In this document: piece after piece, positions 1-9,967 of the stretch | How the letters are laid out: every line of letters begins with the position of its first letter | Position numbering within the stretch: position 1 is the first letter of the stretch | Source: Flavobacteriaceae bacterium | GTDB taxonomy: Bacteria; Bacteroidota; Bacteroidia; Flavobacteriales; Flavobacteriaceae | DNA: 64,000 bases | Direction of reading: 5' to 3' | Assembly: GCA_023264015.1 (NCBI GenBank) | Contig: JALQTJ010000003.1 | Location: forward strand, 39,704-103,703 | Translations under genes and position numbers: made by a program | The notes under the pieces: model-generated | Databases searched by the model: none | Told to the model about the DNA's origin: nothing | What the model saw: the letters and a program-made list of their open reading frames with translations, nothing else

Positions 1-981
1 GTAGGAAACACGACTGCTGCAATCGGTAAAGGATTTGCTATCGCTTCTGCTGCACTAACTGCACTTGCCTTGTTTGCAGCCTTCATGAAGACGGCAAAAG
101 TAACCTCAATCGATGTATCACAACCTACGATTATGGCTGGATTGCTCATTGGATCTATGCTTCCGTTTGTTTTCTCAGCGCTTTCAATGAACGCTGTAGG
201 ACGTGCGGCTATGGCAATGATTGAAGAAGTAAGACGTCAGTTTAAAGATATTCCTGCACTTAAGGCAGCCCTAGAGGTAATGCGTAAGAACGATTCTGAT
301 CCGTCAAAATTCTCTGCTGAAGATCGCAAAATTTTTGAGGCCGCTGATGGTGTTGCTGAGTACGATAAGTGTGTCGCTATCTCTACACAGGCTTCAATCA
401 AAGAAATGGTATTCCCAGGTCTTTTAGCCATTATTGTTCCTGTTGCTGTTGGATTTGTTGGTGGAGCAGAAATGCTGGGAGGTCTTTTAGCAGGGGTTAC
501 TGCTTCTGGAGTACTTATGGCTATTTTCCAGTCGAATGCGGGAGGTGCTTGGGATAATGCCAAGAAGACCATTGAAAAAGAAGGTCGCAAAGGATCTGAT
601 GCGCACAAGGCTGCGGTTGTAGGAGATACAGTGGGTGATCCGTTCAAGGATACTTCTGGACCATCATTGAATATCTTATTGAAGCTTATGTCTGTAGTAG
701 CGTTGGTTATCGCTCCAAGTTTGGTGAGCGCTGATGCAGTTGCTGCGGCCGCTACGGCTCAAGAGGTGCGCAAAGAAATTACAGTGAACGTAGAAGAAGC
801 TTCTTCCACTGAAGAGGGAACTTCTGCTGCTGTAGTTGTCCGCATCGTAACCGATGACAATGGAAACAAAGAGGTGATTGAAAAGCGTTATGAGGGTACT
901 TCTAAAGAGGAGGTTCTTCAAACCGTAAAGCAAAATCACCCAGAAATTGAGGTTGAATTCTCATCTACAGACAGCGAATAA
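1..981 (+). CDS. hppA: membrane-bound cation-translocating pyrophosphatase, 3' part (5' end outside window)
   Basis: Frame open from base 1: [63 protein letters not shown] motifs. Confidence 0.95.
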   Translation, partial: VGNTTAAIGKGFAIASAALTALALFAAFMKTAKVTSIDVSQPTIMAGLLIGSMLPFVFSALSMNAVGRAAMAMIEEVRRQFKDIPALKAALEVMRKNDSDPSKFSAEDRKIFEAADGVAEYDKCVAISTQASIKEMVFPGLLAIIVPVAVGFVGGAEMLGGLLAGVTASGVLMAIFQSNAGGAWDNAKKTIEKEGRKGSDAHKAAVVGDTVGDPFKDTSGPSLNILLKLMSVVALVIAPSLVSADAVAAAATAQEVRKEITVNVEEASSTEEGTSAAVVVRIVTDDNGNKEVIEKRYEGTSKEEVLQTVKQNHPEIEVEFSSTDSE

Positions 982-1007
982 GCGAGTACGTAGATTCTGT
1001 TCATTAT

Positions 1008-1037
1008 AAAAAACCCTGGCCACGGCCAGGGTTTTTT
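1008..1037. terminator. bidirectional intrinsic terminator
   Basis: AAAAAACCCTGGC-CACG-GCCAGGGTTTTTT between convergent genes. Confidence 0.9.
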
Positions 1038-1058
1038 GTTTAGTAGTATAGGGGGATC

Positions 1059-1676
1059 TTATTTGAAAAGGCCGTTGATTTCGGCATCGATTCGATTGAC
1101 GATCAGCCCAAAGTCTTCTGTATTGTCTACGAAGTTGAGGTTATCGACGTCAAAAATCAGCAGGGTCCCTTTATTGTAGCCTTTAATGAACTCCTCGTAA
1201 CGATCGTTAAGGCGGCTGAGATAGTCTATTGAAATGCCACTCTCATAATCTCGTCCTCTTTGATGAATCTGTTTTACAAGGTTTTCTATCGAACTCCTTA
1301 GATATATTAAAATGTCTGGAGCGTCTACTAGTGACTCCATAAGCTCGAAAAGATTGAGGTAATTCTCAAAATCGCGATTGGTCATCAGTCCCATACTGTG
1401 CAGGTTGGGAGCGAAAATATGTGCGTCTTCGTAAATGGTACGGTCTTGAATTACCGTTTTAGATCCTTCACGAATATTCAGTACCTGTCTGAATCGCGTG
1501 TTTAAAAAATAGACCTGAAGATTGAAGCTCCAGCGTTCCATGTGGTTGTAAAAATCATTCAAGTACGGATTCGAGATCACCTCTTCAAAGTGCGCCTCCC
1601 ACTTGTAGTGTTTGGCAAGTAAGTCAGTCAGAGTGGTCTTACCTGAACCTATATTTCCTGCAACTGCAATATGCAT
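1059..1676 (-). CDS. deoxynucleoside kinase family protein
   Basis: MHIAVAGNIGSGKTTLT P-loop; QDRTIYEDAHIF; YLRSS. Confidence 0.9.
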   Translation of the reverse strand: MHIAVAGNIGSGKTTLTDLLAKHYKWEAHFEEVISNPYLNDFYNHMERWSFNLQVYFLNTRFRQVLNIREGSKTVIQDRTIYEDAHIFAPNLHSMGLMTNRDFENYLNLFELMESLVDAPDILIYLRSSIENLVKQIHQRGRDYESGISIDYLSRLNDRYEEFIKGYNKGTLLIFDVDNLNFVDNTEDFGLIVNRIDAEINGLFK

Positions 1677-1818
1677 GCTTTATTTTTTTGGCTCACCAAT
1701 ATAGCTATTCTCAAAGGTTTGTTTGCGCTTGAGAGGCCTAAAAAAAGAGGAATTTTTGAAATAATTTATGGCGATGTCCTTGTTTTTTATAAATGCTTTT
1801 CTGTATTTAGCGCGAAAT

Positions 1819-1878
1819 ATGAACAAGACTACCCAAAATTCATTTGCCTATTTTACTTTTTACCGCGTGAAGCGATAA
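1819..1878 (+). CDS. putative Phe/Tyr leader peptide MNKTTQNSFAYFTFYRVKR
   Basis: Short ORF dense in F/Y codons, ending just before mutually exclusive stem-loops upstream of pheA. Confidence 0.75.
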   Translation: MNKTTQNSFAYFTFYRVKR

Positions 1879-1880
1879 GA

Positions 1881-1943
1881 GGGGCTTTTGGTTTTGTAGT
1901 ATCAAAGAATAGTAAAGTCCCGATTTATCGGGGCTTTTTTTTT
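1881..1943 (+). promoter_or_regulatory. transcription attenuator: antiterminator arm plus intrinsic terminator
   Basis: Arm GGGGCTTTT (1881-1889) can pair with AAAGTCCC (1914-1921), which is also the 5' arm of terminator AGTCCCGAT/ATCGGGGCT followed by a T run (1935-1942). Confidence 0.75.
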
Positions 1944-1956
1944 GAACCTAAAGAAG

Positions 1957-2793
1957 ATGAAAGTAGGAATTCAAGGTACAATCGGATCGAATCATCACAA
2001 GGTGGCTCGGGAGCTTTATGGCGAAGCGGTAGCCTGTGTGGAGTGCACTTCTTTTTCGGCTTTAGCTGAAGGATTAGTGAAGGGGAGTTTCGATGAGGCG
2101 GTAATGGCTATTGAAAATTCGATTGCCGGAGCTATTCTGCCCAATTACAATCTGATTTATTCAAACGGTTTCCAGATTCTCTCTGAATGCTATCTAAGTA
2201 TCTCTCACAATCTGATGGGACTTAAAGGCCAAGGTTTAGAGCACATTAAAAGGGTAGAGTCTCACCCTATGGCATTGCTGCAATGTGCTACCTATTTTGA
2301 GGACAAATCATTCACATTGGTAGAAGCTGACGATACTGCATCTGTTGCGCGTCGTATAGCTGATGAGCACTTAGAAGGTATAGCTGCGATTGCACCCGTT
2401 GAGGCAGCCACTTTGTTTGGGCTTGATATTTTAGCTCATGACATACAAACCTTGACCTCAAATGCGACTCGTTTTGTGCGCCTTAGCCGTTCTTCAGACG
2501 CTCAAGAAGCCAGTAATGAACGTTTAAATAAGGCCTCGTTACGTTTTGTGACTGGCCATAAGCGAGGAAGTTTAGCCACCATTTTGAATGTAATGAGTGA
2601 TTGCAATTTGAATCTAACTAAGATCCAGTCGCTACCCATCATTGAAACACCATGGAAATACGCCTTCTTTGTCGATGTGACTTTCGAAGAATTAAGTGCC
2701 TTTGAGAAGGCGGCAGCAGCCTTGAATATCATGGCCGATAGTTTTACCGTATTAGGGCTTTATACAAATCAGCTAAAGACGACTGAATTATGA
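1957..2793 (+). CDS. pheA: prephenate dehydratase with ACT domain
   Basis: MKVGIQGTIGSNHHKVARE, NATRFVRLSR, GSLATILNVMSDCNLNLTKIQSLPI; ATG at 1957 preferred over the TTG in the terminator T-tract. Confidence 0.93.
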   Translation: MKVGIQGTIGSNHHKVARELYGEAVACVECTSFSALAEGLVKGSFDEAVMAIENSIAGAILPNYNLIYSNGFQILSECYLSISHNLMGLKGQGLEHIKRVESHPMALLQCATYFEDKSFTLVEADDTASVARRIADEHLEGIAAIAPVEAATLFGLDILAHDIQTLTSNATRFVRLSRSSDAQEASNERLNKASLRFVTGHKRGSLATILNVMSDCNLNLTKIQSLPIIETPWKYAFFVDVTFEELSAFEKAAAALNIMADSFTVLGLYTNQLKTTEL

Positions 2794-3938
2794 GAGAGGC
2801 GAAACGATTAAAACGCGTTAGCGAATACTACTTCTCAAAGAAGCTGAAAGAGATAAAAGAAAAAGTAGCTGCAGGAGTACCTATCATCAACATGGGTATT
2901 GGTAGTCCAGATTTAGACGCTCCTTCATCAGCTATTGGAGGACTCATTGAAGCCCTTTCTGAAAAGGGCGTTCATCAATACCAGAGTTATGTAGGTAGGG
3001 ATGAGTTGCGCGAAGCATTTGCTTCGTTCTATGCTACACATTACGGTGTTCGCTTGAATCCTGTGAACGAGGTATTACCTCTAATGGGCTCTAAGGAAGG
3101 TATTTTTCACATCAGTATGGCCTTTCTGAATCCGAAAGACGTGGTTTTGATTCCGAATCCTGGTTATCCTACCTACGCTTCTGTGGCTGAATTGGTTGGT
3201 GCCCGCGCAGTAGGTTACCCCCTCGACGAAGAAGGGTTGCCAGATCTCAGTGCCATTGACGAAAAATTAATGGACCGTGCGGTCATGATGTGGGTGAACT
3301 ATCCGCATATGCCTACAGGAATTACCTTAAAAGAGAATGGATTCAAGCGCATTATTAACTTGGCAAAGGAGCACGATCTTTTAGTGATAAACGATAATCC
3401 CTACAGTTTTATCGGAAATGCACATCCGACATCTATTTTAGCAGAAACCGGGGGCTATTCAAAGGTTCTTGAATTGAATTCGCTCAGTAAAGTCTTCAAT
3501 ATGGCCGGATGGCGCGTTGGAGCCTTACTGGGTTCAAAAGAACTCTTACAGTCTGTACTCAAGGTGAAATCGAACATGGACTCAGGAATGTTCTTTGGTA
3601 TTCAGCGTGCTGCTGCGAAAGCTTTAGCAGAATCGGCGTCTTGGTTCAGCCAGCTCAATGATGTGTATATGCAACGCCGAAAACTGGTCGAGCTCTTAGC
3701 CAAGGATTTAAACCTTGAAGTAATGCCTGATCAAACGGGTATGTTTGTCTGGTGTCGCTTGCCGAAGGGAATAAAAAGTGAGGTGTTTACCGATAAACTT
3801 CTAGAAGAGCATGCCATTTTCTGTGCTCCGGGATTCATATTCGGATCAGAAGGAAAGCGGTTTGTACGCTTTTCGCTCTGTCTTAGTGCAGATCAAATTG
3901 AGAAAGCAATCATGCGTGTAAAAACTGGAGAATTATGA
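2790..3938 (+). CDS. class I/II PLP-dependent aminotransferase (likely aromatic in this operon)
   Basis: MGIGSPDLDAP, NPGYPTY, SLSKVFNMAGWRVG. Confidence 0.9.
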   Translation: MREAKRLKRVSEYYFSKKLKEIKEKVAAGVPIINMGIGSPDLDAPSSAIGGLIEALSEKGVHQYQSYVGRDELREAFASFYATHYGVRLNPVNEVLPLMGSKEGIFHISMAFLNPKDVVLIPNPGYPTYASVAELVGARAVGYPLDEEGLPDLSAIDEKLMDRAVMMWVNYPHMPTGITLKENGFKRIINLAKEHDLLVINDNPYSFIGNAHPTSILAETGGYSKVLELNSLSKVFNMAGWRVGALLGSKELLQSVLKVKSNMDSGMFFGIQRAAAKALAESASWFSQLNDVYMQRRKLVELLAKDLNLEVMPDQTGMFVWCRLPKGIKSEVFTDKLLEEHAIFCAPGFIFGSEGKRFVRFSLCLSADQIEKAIMRVKTGEL

Positions 3939-4792
3939 AGCTAGCGGTCATTGGAGTAGGATTGATCGGCGGGTCTTGGGCCAAGGCCCTGAAAAATTCA
4001 GGGGTGGTCTCTTCGGTCTTAGGCATTGATCGCAGTGAAGAGCATTTGAGCCAGGCCGTGGCCCTTGGAATTATTGATGATAAAGCCTCCTATGCAGATC
4101 TCACCGCGGTTGATATGGTGTTCTTGAGTATTCCGGTAGATCAAATGGTTATCGAATTGCCTAAGGTGTTAGATGCTGTAGGAGAGCAAACGGTAGTTAT
4201 TGATGCGGGTTCAACGAAACTTCAACTCTGTGAAGCCGTCGCCTCGCATCCGAAAAGAAGAAATTTTTTAGCCGCTCACCCCATTGCGGGTACAGAATAT
4301 TCAGGGCCTTCAGCTGCCATCGATAACCTGTACGAGGGCAAATTGGCTATCGTTTGTGAAGTCGAAAAGACGGCAATTGATCTTCAAGAGCGCGCGATGA
4401 ATGCCTTTGCGGCACTTCAAATGCGGGTGCGTTACATGGGAGCTAAAGAGCACGATATTCACGTGGCCTACGTCTCGCATCTATCTCACATCAGCGCCTT
4501 CATGTTAGGCAAAACGGTGATGGGCAAAGAAAAGGACGATCGAAACATTTTTGACTTGGCAGGAAGTGGGTTCGCCTCAACCGTCCGCCTTGCTAAAAGT
4601 TCACCTCAGATGTGGGCTCCCATTTTTGTCCAGAACAAAGAGCCGCTTTTAGAAACCCTTGACGCCTACATCGAAAACCTCAATGCGTTTCGAACCCTCA
4701 TCGCTGAAGAGGATCTGGAGTCACTCTTGCATGAAATGAAACGCATAAATAGCATAGAAAAAATATTAAACCCTTTACCTTTAAAGCCTTAA
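3935..4792 (+). CDS. tyrA: prephenate dehydrogenase
   Basis: MKLAVIGVGLIGGSWAKAL, HPIAGTEYSGP, YVSHLSHISAF. Confidence 0.93.
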   Translation: MKLAVIGVGLIGGSWAKALKNSGVVSSVLGIDRSEEHLSQAVALGIIDDKASYADLTAVDMVFLSIPVDQMVIELPKVLDAVGEQTVVIDAGSTKLQLCEAVASHPKRRNFLAAHPIAGTEYSGPSAAIDNLYEGKLAIVCEVEKTAIDLQERAMNAFAALQMRVRYMGAKEHDIHVAYVSHLSHISAFMLGKTVMGKEKDDRNIFDLAGSGFASTVRLAKSSPQMWAPIFVQNKEPLLETLDAYIENLNAFRTLIAEEDLESLLHEMKRINSIEKILNPLPLKP

Positions 4793-4801
4793 ATCACAAT
4801 C

Positions 4802-5884
4802 ATGGAAAATTCGAAGAAGTTACGCAGCTGGTTAGATGAGATGCAATTGACGCATCCTCTTGTTATTGCTGGCCCTTGTAGTGCCGAGACTGAATCTCAG
4901 GTCATGCAGATCGCACACGATCTCAAGGATACCGATGTTAACTATTACCGCGCCGGAATATGGAAGCCGAGAACTCGCCCTGGAAACTTTGAAGGGGTAG
5001 GAGCTATCGGATTGAAATGGTTACAGCGTGTTAAAGAAGAAACAGGCATGAAAACGGCGACTGAGGTGGCCAATCGTGCACATGTTGATTTAGCGCTTGA
5101 ACACGATATTGATTTACTATGGATCGGAGCGCGCTCGACCGTGAGTCCTTTTATCGTTCAAGAAATTGCAGATGCCCTAGAAGGAACAGATAAGATCGTT
5201 TTGGTCAAGAATCCGGTAAATCCTGATTTGTCTCTGTGGATAGGAGCTGTAGAGCGCCTTCATAACGCAAACATTGAAAAATTAGGGGTGATCCACCGTG
5301 GATTCTCTTCGTACAAGAAGACCATGTACCGTAACCTTCCTGAATGGCAGATCGCCATTGATCTACAGTCTAAGTTCCCTGACCTTCCGATCATCAATGA
5401 TCCAAGTCATATTTCTGGACGTCGCGACCTCATTTTTGACGTGTCACAAACGGCGCTAGATTTAAATTTTGACGGATTAATGATCGAAACCCATTGTGAT
5501 CCTGATAATGCGTGGAGTGATGCCGCTCAGCAGGTTACCCCTGAACGTCTTGTGGAGATCTTTAAGACATTAAAAGTGCGCAAGCCAGGAGATGATGAGG
5601 CCGAATTTCATGCTGCATTGAACCAATTGCGTTCTCAAATCGATTTACTAGACTCTTCTTTGCTTGACACCATGGGCGATAGAATGAAGGTAGCTATGTC
5701 GATCGGTCAATTGAAAAAAGACCGCAATGTGGCGGTGTTGCAGTCCAATCGTTGGAATGAAATTCTTGGACGTATGATTCTCGAAGGAGAGCAACGTGGA
5801 TTGAGCGAGGAGTTTGTTTTGAAACTCTTTAAGAGTATACACCAAGAATCGATCCGTCATCAAGAGAAGATCATGAAGCAATAG
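4802..5884 (+). CDS. bifunctional 3-deoxy-7-phosphoheptulonate synthase / chorismate mutase
   Basis: VIAGPCSAETESQV, WKPRTRPGNFEGVG, DPSHISGRRDL; C-terminal chorismate mutase helices RSQIDLLDSSLLDTMGDRMKVAMSIG. Confidence 0.93.
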   Translation: MENSKKLRSWLDEMQLTHPLVIAGPCSAETESQVMQIAHDLKDTDVNYYRAGIWKPRTRPGNFEGVGAIGLKWLQRVKEETGMKTATEVANRAHVDLALEHDIDLLWIGARSTVSPFIVQEIADALEGTDKIVLVKNPVNPDLSLWIGAVERLHNANIEKLGVIHRGFSSYKKTMYRNLPEWQIAIDLQSKFPDLPIINDPSHISGRRDLIFDVSQTALDLNFDGLMIETHCDPDNAWSDAAQQVTPERLVEIFKTLKVRKPGDDEAEFHAALNQLRSQIDLLDSSLLDTMGDRMKVAMSIGQLKKDRNVAVLQSNRWNEILGRMILEGEQRGLSEEFVLKLFKSIHQESIRHQEKIMKQ

Positions 5885-5889
5885 TTTGA

Positions 5890-6837
5890 ATGCACGGACT
5901 TGTCTATAAATCAACCGGTAGCTGGTATCAGGTCAAGTCTGACGACGGACTTGAGTACGCCTGCCGCATCAAAGGCAAGTTTCGCATTCAAGGTATAAAA
6001 TCTACCAACCCTGTCGCCGTAGGTGACCGGGTTGTTTTTTCTACGGAAGTTATTGGAGACGAAGAGGTCGGCGTGATTACGGCTATTGAACCGCGTCAGA
6101 ATTACCTCGTCCGTCGATCGGTAAATCTATCAAAGCAATTGCACGTCATTGCGGCCAACATCGACCAGATATTTTTGGTGATCACCTTAAAAAATCCGCA
6201 GACATACGCCGCCTTTATTGACCGTTTTTTGGTGAGCGCAGCAGCCTACCACATTGAGGTGGTTTTGGTGTTCAACAAGTGGGATACCTATGATGAACAA
6301 GAAGTAATTAAGGCCGAAGAGCTGTTAGAAGTTTATGCTTCAATAGGCTATCAAACACTAAAAACAAGTGCGAAAAGCCGATTGGGATGCGAAGAACTTA
6401 AGGCGCTCATGAAAGACAAGACGAGTATTTTTGCCGGAAATTCGGGTGTAGGAAAGTCAAGTCTCATCAATGCCGTAGAGCCCAACCTAGAATTGAAGAC
6501 CTCTAGCACTTCAGAACAGCATCAGCAAGGACAACACACCACCACTTTTGCTCAAATGTTTGATATTAGTTTTGGCGGAAGAATTATAGATACTCCAGGT
6601 ATACGTGGCTTTGGTGTTGCGACCTTAGAACGGAATGAAATTGGCGATTATTTCAAAGAGTTTTTCGCCCTAAAGTCAGACTGTAAATTTCACAATTGCC
6701 TTCATGATAATGAGCCCCATTGCGCAGTAAAGCAGGCGCTTGAGCGCGGTGCTATCGCTCAAAGCCGCTACGACAGTTATATCGGATTGCTCACGGACCC
6801 TGAAGGCCCTTATAGAACAGATAATTACGGACAATGA
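5890..6837 (+). CDS. rsgA: ribosome small subunit-dependent GTPase A
   Basis: [15 protein letters not shown], circularly permuted GTPase, zinc-binding [16 protein letters not shown]. Confidence 0.95.
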   Translation: MHGLVYKSTGSWYQVKSDDGLEYACRIKGKFRIQGIKSTNPVAVGDRVVFSTEVIGDEEVGVITAIEPRQNYLVRRSVNLSKQLHVIAANIDQIFLVITLKNPQTYAAFIDRFLVSAAAYHIEVVLVFNKWDTYDEQEVIKAEELLEVYASIGYQTLKTSAKSRLGCEELKALMKDKTSIFAGNSGVGKSSLINAVEPNLELKTSSTSEQHQQGQHTTTFAQMFDISFGGRIIDTPGIRGFGVATLERNEIGDYFKEFFALKSDCKFHNCLHDNEPHCAVKQALERGAIAQSRYDSYIGLLTDPEGPYRTDNYGQ

Positions 6838-7286
6838 GAGCAGTAATTCAACGTGTCTCAAAGGCCTCGGTTGAGGTAGAGGGTAAGATTGTGGGAGCCA
6901 TCGAAAATGGATTCATGGTGCTCCTGGGCGTCACTCATGAAGATGATGAAGAAGATGCTAAATGGTTGGCCACCAAATTAGCGCAAATGCGGGTTTTTAG
7001 CGATGAAGAAGACAAAATGAATCTCGATATAAGCCAGGTGGGTGGTCGGGTTTTAGTGGTCTCTCAATTCACCTTGTATGGCGCTACCAAGAAAGGAAAT
7101 CGCCCTTCTTTCATTAATGCGGCGCGACCAGAACAGGCAGAACGCTTATACCAATTCTTCACCTCTTTTTTAGAGGAGTGCCTAGGCACCTCAGTGGAAT
7201 GCGGGGTATTCGGGGCGGATATGAAAGTGTCTCTGGTCAATGATGGTCCGGTTACTTTAATTATGGATACAAAAAATAAGGAATAA
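6834..7286 (+). CDS. dtd: D-aminoacyl-tRNA deacylase
   Basis: [45 protein letters not shown]. Confidence 0.96.
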   Translation: MRAVIQRVSKASVEVEGKIVGAIENGFMVLLGVTHEDDEEDAKWLATKLAQMRVFSDEEDKMNLDISQVGGRVLVVSQFTLYGATKKGNRPSFINAARPEQAERLYQFFTSFLEECLGTSVECGVFGADMKVSLVNDGPVTLIMDTKNKE

Positions 7287-7618
7287 TGGATGCAATAACG
7301 ATTACTCAAGAGCGTGTAGACCGTTGGATCAAAGAACACGGCGTACGCTACTTTAATGAGTTAACCAATATGGCTCAGCTTACAGAAGAAGTAGGTGAGG
7401 TGGCACGCATTATTGCAAGGCGCTACGGAGAACAGAGTGAAAAGCCATCAGACAAAGAGGTAGATCTAGGCGAAGAACTCGCAGATGTTTTATTTGTGGT
7501 GCTCTGCTTAGCCAATCAGACCGGGGTAGATTTACAAGCCGCTTTTGATAAAAAATTAGCGCATAAATCTAGCCGTGATCACGACAGGCATCACAACAAT
7601 CCTAAATTAAAATCATGA
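7286..7618 (+). CDS. MazG-like nucleotide pyrophosphohydrolase
   Basis: LTEEVGEVARIIARRYGEQ, DLGEELADVLFVVLCLA. Confidence 0.9.
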   Translation: MDAITITQERVDRWIKEHGVRYFNELTNMAQLTEEVGEVARIIARRYGEQSEKPSDKEVDLGEELADVLFVVLCLANQTGVDLQAAFDKKLAHKSSRDHDRHHNNPKLKS

Positions 7619-8847
7619 AGGCATTGCAGGTGCATTGCGCACAGCCTATAGCGCAACAACATATTACCTTAACGGGGTCTAAAAGCGAAACGAATCGCGT
7701 GCTGTTGTTGCAGGCGCTCTATCCCAATCTAGAGTTATTGAACGATTCAAATGCCCATGATGTGGCCATGATGAAGCAAGGACTCTCGAAGACTAGCGGA
7801 ACGGTCGATATACACCATGCGGGCACGGCAATGCGCTTTTTGACCGCCTATTTTGCTACTCTTGAGGGTTCAGATGTACTTCTTACGGGAAGCGCACGAA
7901 TGAAGCAACGACCGATTAAGATTTTAGTTGACGCCTTGAGAGCCTTAGGCGCCGAGGTGACGTATGCTGAAAACGAAGGGTTTCCGCCTTTACAGATAAA
8001 AGGTAAGGCCTTAGAAGGAGGGAGTTTACGGATGAGAGCAGATGTTAGTAGTCAGTACTTGTCTGCTTTGTGTTTGGTGGCGCCTAAGTTTCAGAAGGGG
8101 CTATCCTTAACTTTTGAGGGCGATCTGACCTCTATCCCTTACCTTAAAATGACTCTCAAACTTTTAGAGTCAATCGGGATATCTTCAGCATTGAATCAAG
8201 AGGGCGTTCGAGTTTTTAGTAAAGATAGCATCGAAGATCAAGCCTTGGCTGTAGAGTCTGATTGGAGCGCCGCAAGCTATTACTACAGTATTGTGGCCTT
8301 GTCTCCAGTGGGCACCTCAATGCGCTTAAGTGTATTAAAGAATGACTCCCTTCAAGGTGATCGTGTACTTGCTGATCTATATGCCGACTTCGGTGTTGAA
8401 ACACGTTTTGATTCAAATACCGTACACCTTCAGAAAATAGGCGCTGCAATCGACGCGGTAACATACGATCTAAGGGACGCCCCGGATATTGCTCAGACCA
8501 TTGCTGTAACTGCCGCTGGTCTAGGAATGCATTGCAAGATGACCGGTTTACACACTTTACCTATAAAAGAGACGGATCGCTTGGCAGCGATGAAAACAGA
8601 GCTTGAAAAGTGCGGGGTTCAGGTGACGATTACCGATGAATCATTAGAGGTTCACGCGCGTAAACAAGCGTTAGTCTCAGCAACCATTTCAACCTACAAT
8701 GACCACCGTATGGCAATGGCATTCGCGCCTTTGGCTCTTTGTGTCCCGCTCATTATAGAAGACCCACTAGTCGTAGAAAAATCGTACCCGGACTTTTGGA
8801 AAGACATTGAGTCATTGGGTTATGACTGCACAACAAAAGCAGAATAA
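7615..8847 (+). CDS. aroA: 3-phosphoshikimate 1-carboxyvinyltransferase
   Basis: LTGSKSETNRVLLL, HAGTAMRFLTAYFA, KETDRLAAM, YNDHRMAMAFA. Confidence 0.95.
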   Translation: MKALQVHCAQPIAQQHITLTGSKSETNRVLLLQALYPNLELLNDSNAHDVAMMKQGLSKTSGTVDIHHAGTAMRFLTAYFATLEGSDVLLTGSARMKQRPIKILVDALRALGAEVTYAENEGFPPLQIKGKALEGGSLRMRADVSSQYLSALCLVAPKFQKGLSLTFEGDLTSIPYLKMTLKLLESIGISSALNQEGVRVFSKDSIEDQALAVESDWSAASYYYSIVALSPVGTSMRLSVLKNDSLQGDRVLADLYADFGVETRFDSNTVHLQKIGAAIDAVTYDLRDAPDIAQTIAVTAAGLGMHCKMTGLHTLPIKETDRLAAMKTELEKCGVQVTITDESLEVHARKQALVSATISTYNDHRMAMAFAPLALCVPLIIEDPLVVEKSYPDFWKDIESLGYDCTTKAE

Positions 8848-8858
8848 TCTAAATTCCC

Positions 8859-8890
8859 TTGACTTTGGGGTTTTCGCAATAGTATCTTTG
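8859..8890 (+). promoter_or_regulatory. Bacteroidota-type promoter for queA
   Basis: TTG (8859-8861) - N21 - TATCTTTG (8883-8890), matches -7 consensus TAnnTTTG. Confidence 0.7.
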
Positions 8891-8916
8891 CCCCTCTTAA
8901 ACGCAGTGCAGAACGT

Positions 8917-9966
8917 ATGAAGCTTTCAAATTTCGATTTCGACCTTCCTAAAGAATTACTAGCCGAGTATCCGGCAGAAAATCGCGACGAATCACGCCTT
9001 ATGGTGTTGCATCGCGACAGCGGAAAGATCGAGCATAAAATGTTTAAAGACGTGATCGATTACTTCGATGAAGGAGACGTCATGGTCTTGAATAACACTA
9101 AGGTTTTTCCAGCACGACTTTATGGGAACAAAGAAAAAACGGGTGCGCGTATCGAAGTGTTCTTACTGAGAGAGCTTAATCAAGAGCAGCGCCTTTGGGA
9201 TGTTTTGGTAGATCCTGCAAGAAAAATCCGCATTGGAAATAAGCTGTATTTCGGTGACGACGATTCTTTAGTGGCTGAGGTAATTGATAACACTACCTCT
9301 AGAGGACGCACCTTGAGATTTTTGTACGACGGGTCTTACACTGATTTTAGGAAAAAATTGAGATCTCTAGGAGAGACTCCGCTGCCTAAATACATTAAGC
9401 GCGATGTAGAGCCCGAAGACGAAGAGCGTTACCAAACCATCTATGCCAAATACGAAGGAGCTGTTGCTGCGCCTACTGCAGGACTTCACTTTTCGAAGCA
9501 TTTACTAAAACGTCTTGAGATCAAAGGGATTGATTTTGCAGAAATCACCCTACACGTTGGGTTGGGTACCTTCAACCCGGTTGAAGTAGAAGATCTTTCT
9601 AAACACAAGATGGATAGCGAAGAAATGCAAATCGATGAGAAGGCTGCTGAGATTGTAAACAATGCTAAACGTGCCAAGAAAAATGTGTGTGCAGTTGGAA
9701 CCACGGTGATGCGTTCGTTAGAAAGTTCGGTATCCTCAAACGGTATGCTGAATCCTTTTGATGGTTGGACCAATAAGTTCATCTTTCCTCCTTACGATTT
9801 TTCGATTGCCAATCGTATGATCACCAATTTTCATTTGCCGAAGTCTACGCTGCTCATGATGATTTCTGCCTTTGCAGATCACGACATGGTTGTGCATGCC
9901 TATGAAGAAGCAGTGAAGGAGAAGTATCGCTTCTACTCTTACGGTGATGCGATGATGATTCTCTAG
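8917..9966 (+). CDS. queA: tRNA preQ1(34) S-adenosylmethionine ribosyltransferase-isomerase
   Basis: [49 protein letters not shown]. Confidence 0.96.
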   Translation: MKLSNFDFDLPKELLAEYPAENRDESRLMVLHRDSGKIEHKMFKDVIDYFDEGDVMVLNNTKVFPARLYGNKEKTGARIEVFLLRELNQEQRLWDVLVDPARKIRIGNKLYFGDDDSLVAEVIDNTTSRGRTLRFLYDGSYTDFRKKLRSLGETPLPKYIKRDVEPEDEERYQTIYAKYEGAVAAPTAGLHFSKHLLKRLEIKGIDFAEITLHVGLGTFNPVEVEDLSKHKMDSEEMQIDEKAAEIVNNAKRAKKNVCAVGTTVMRSLESSVSSNGMLNPFDGWTNKFIFPPYDFSIANRMITNFHLPKSTLLMMISAFADHDMVVHAYEEAVKEKYRFYSYGDAMMIL

Positions 9967-9967
9967 A

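Noticed and set aside
237-647. 136-aa antisense ORF opposite hppA
   Set aside because: Shadow ORF; the plus frame encodes clear pyrophosphatase motifs.
1671-2069. 132-aa ORF spanning the pheA leader
   Set aside because: It overlaps the attenuator, its terminator and the pheA start in another frame; the composition explains it better as regulatory sequence.
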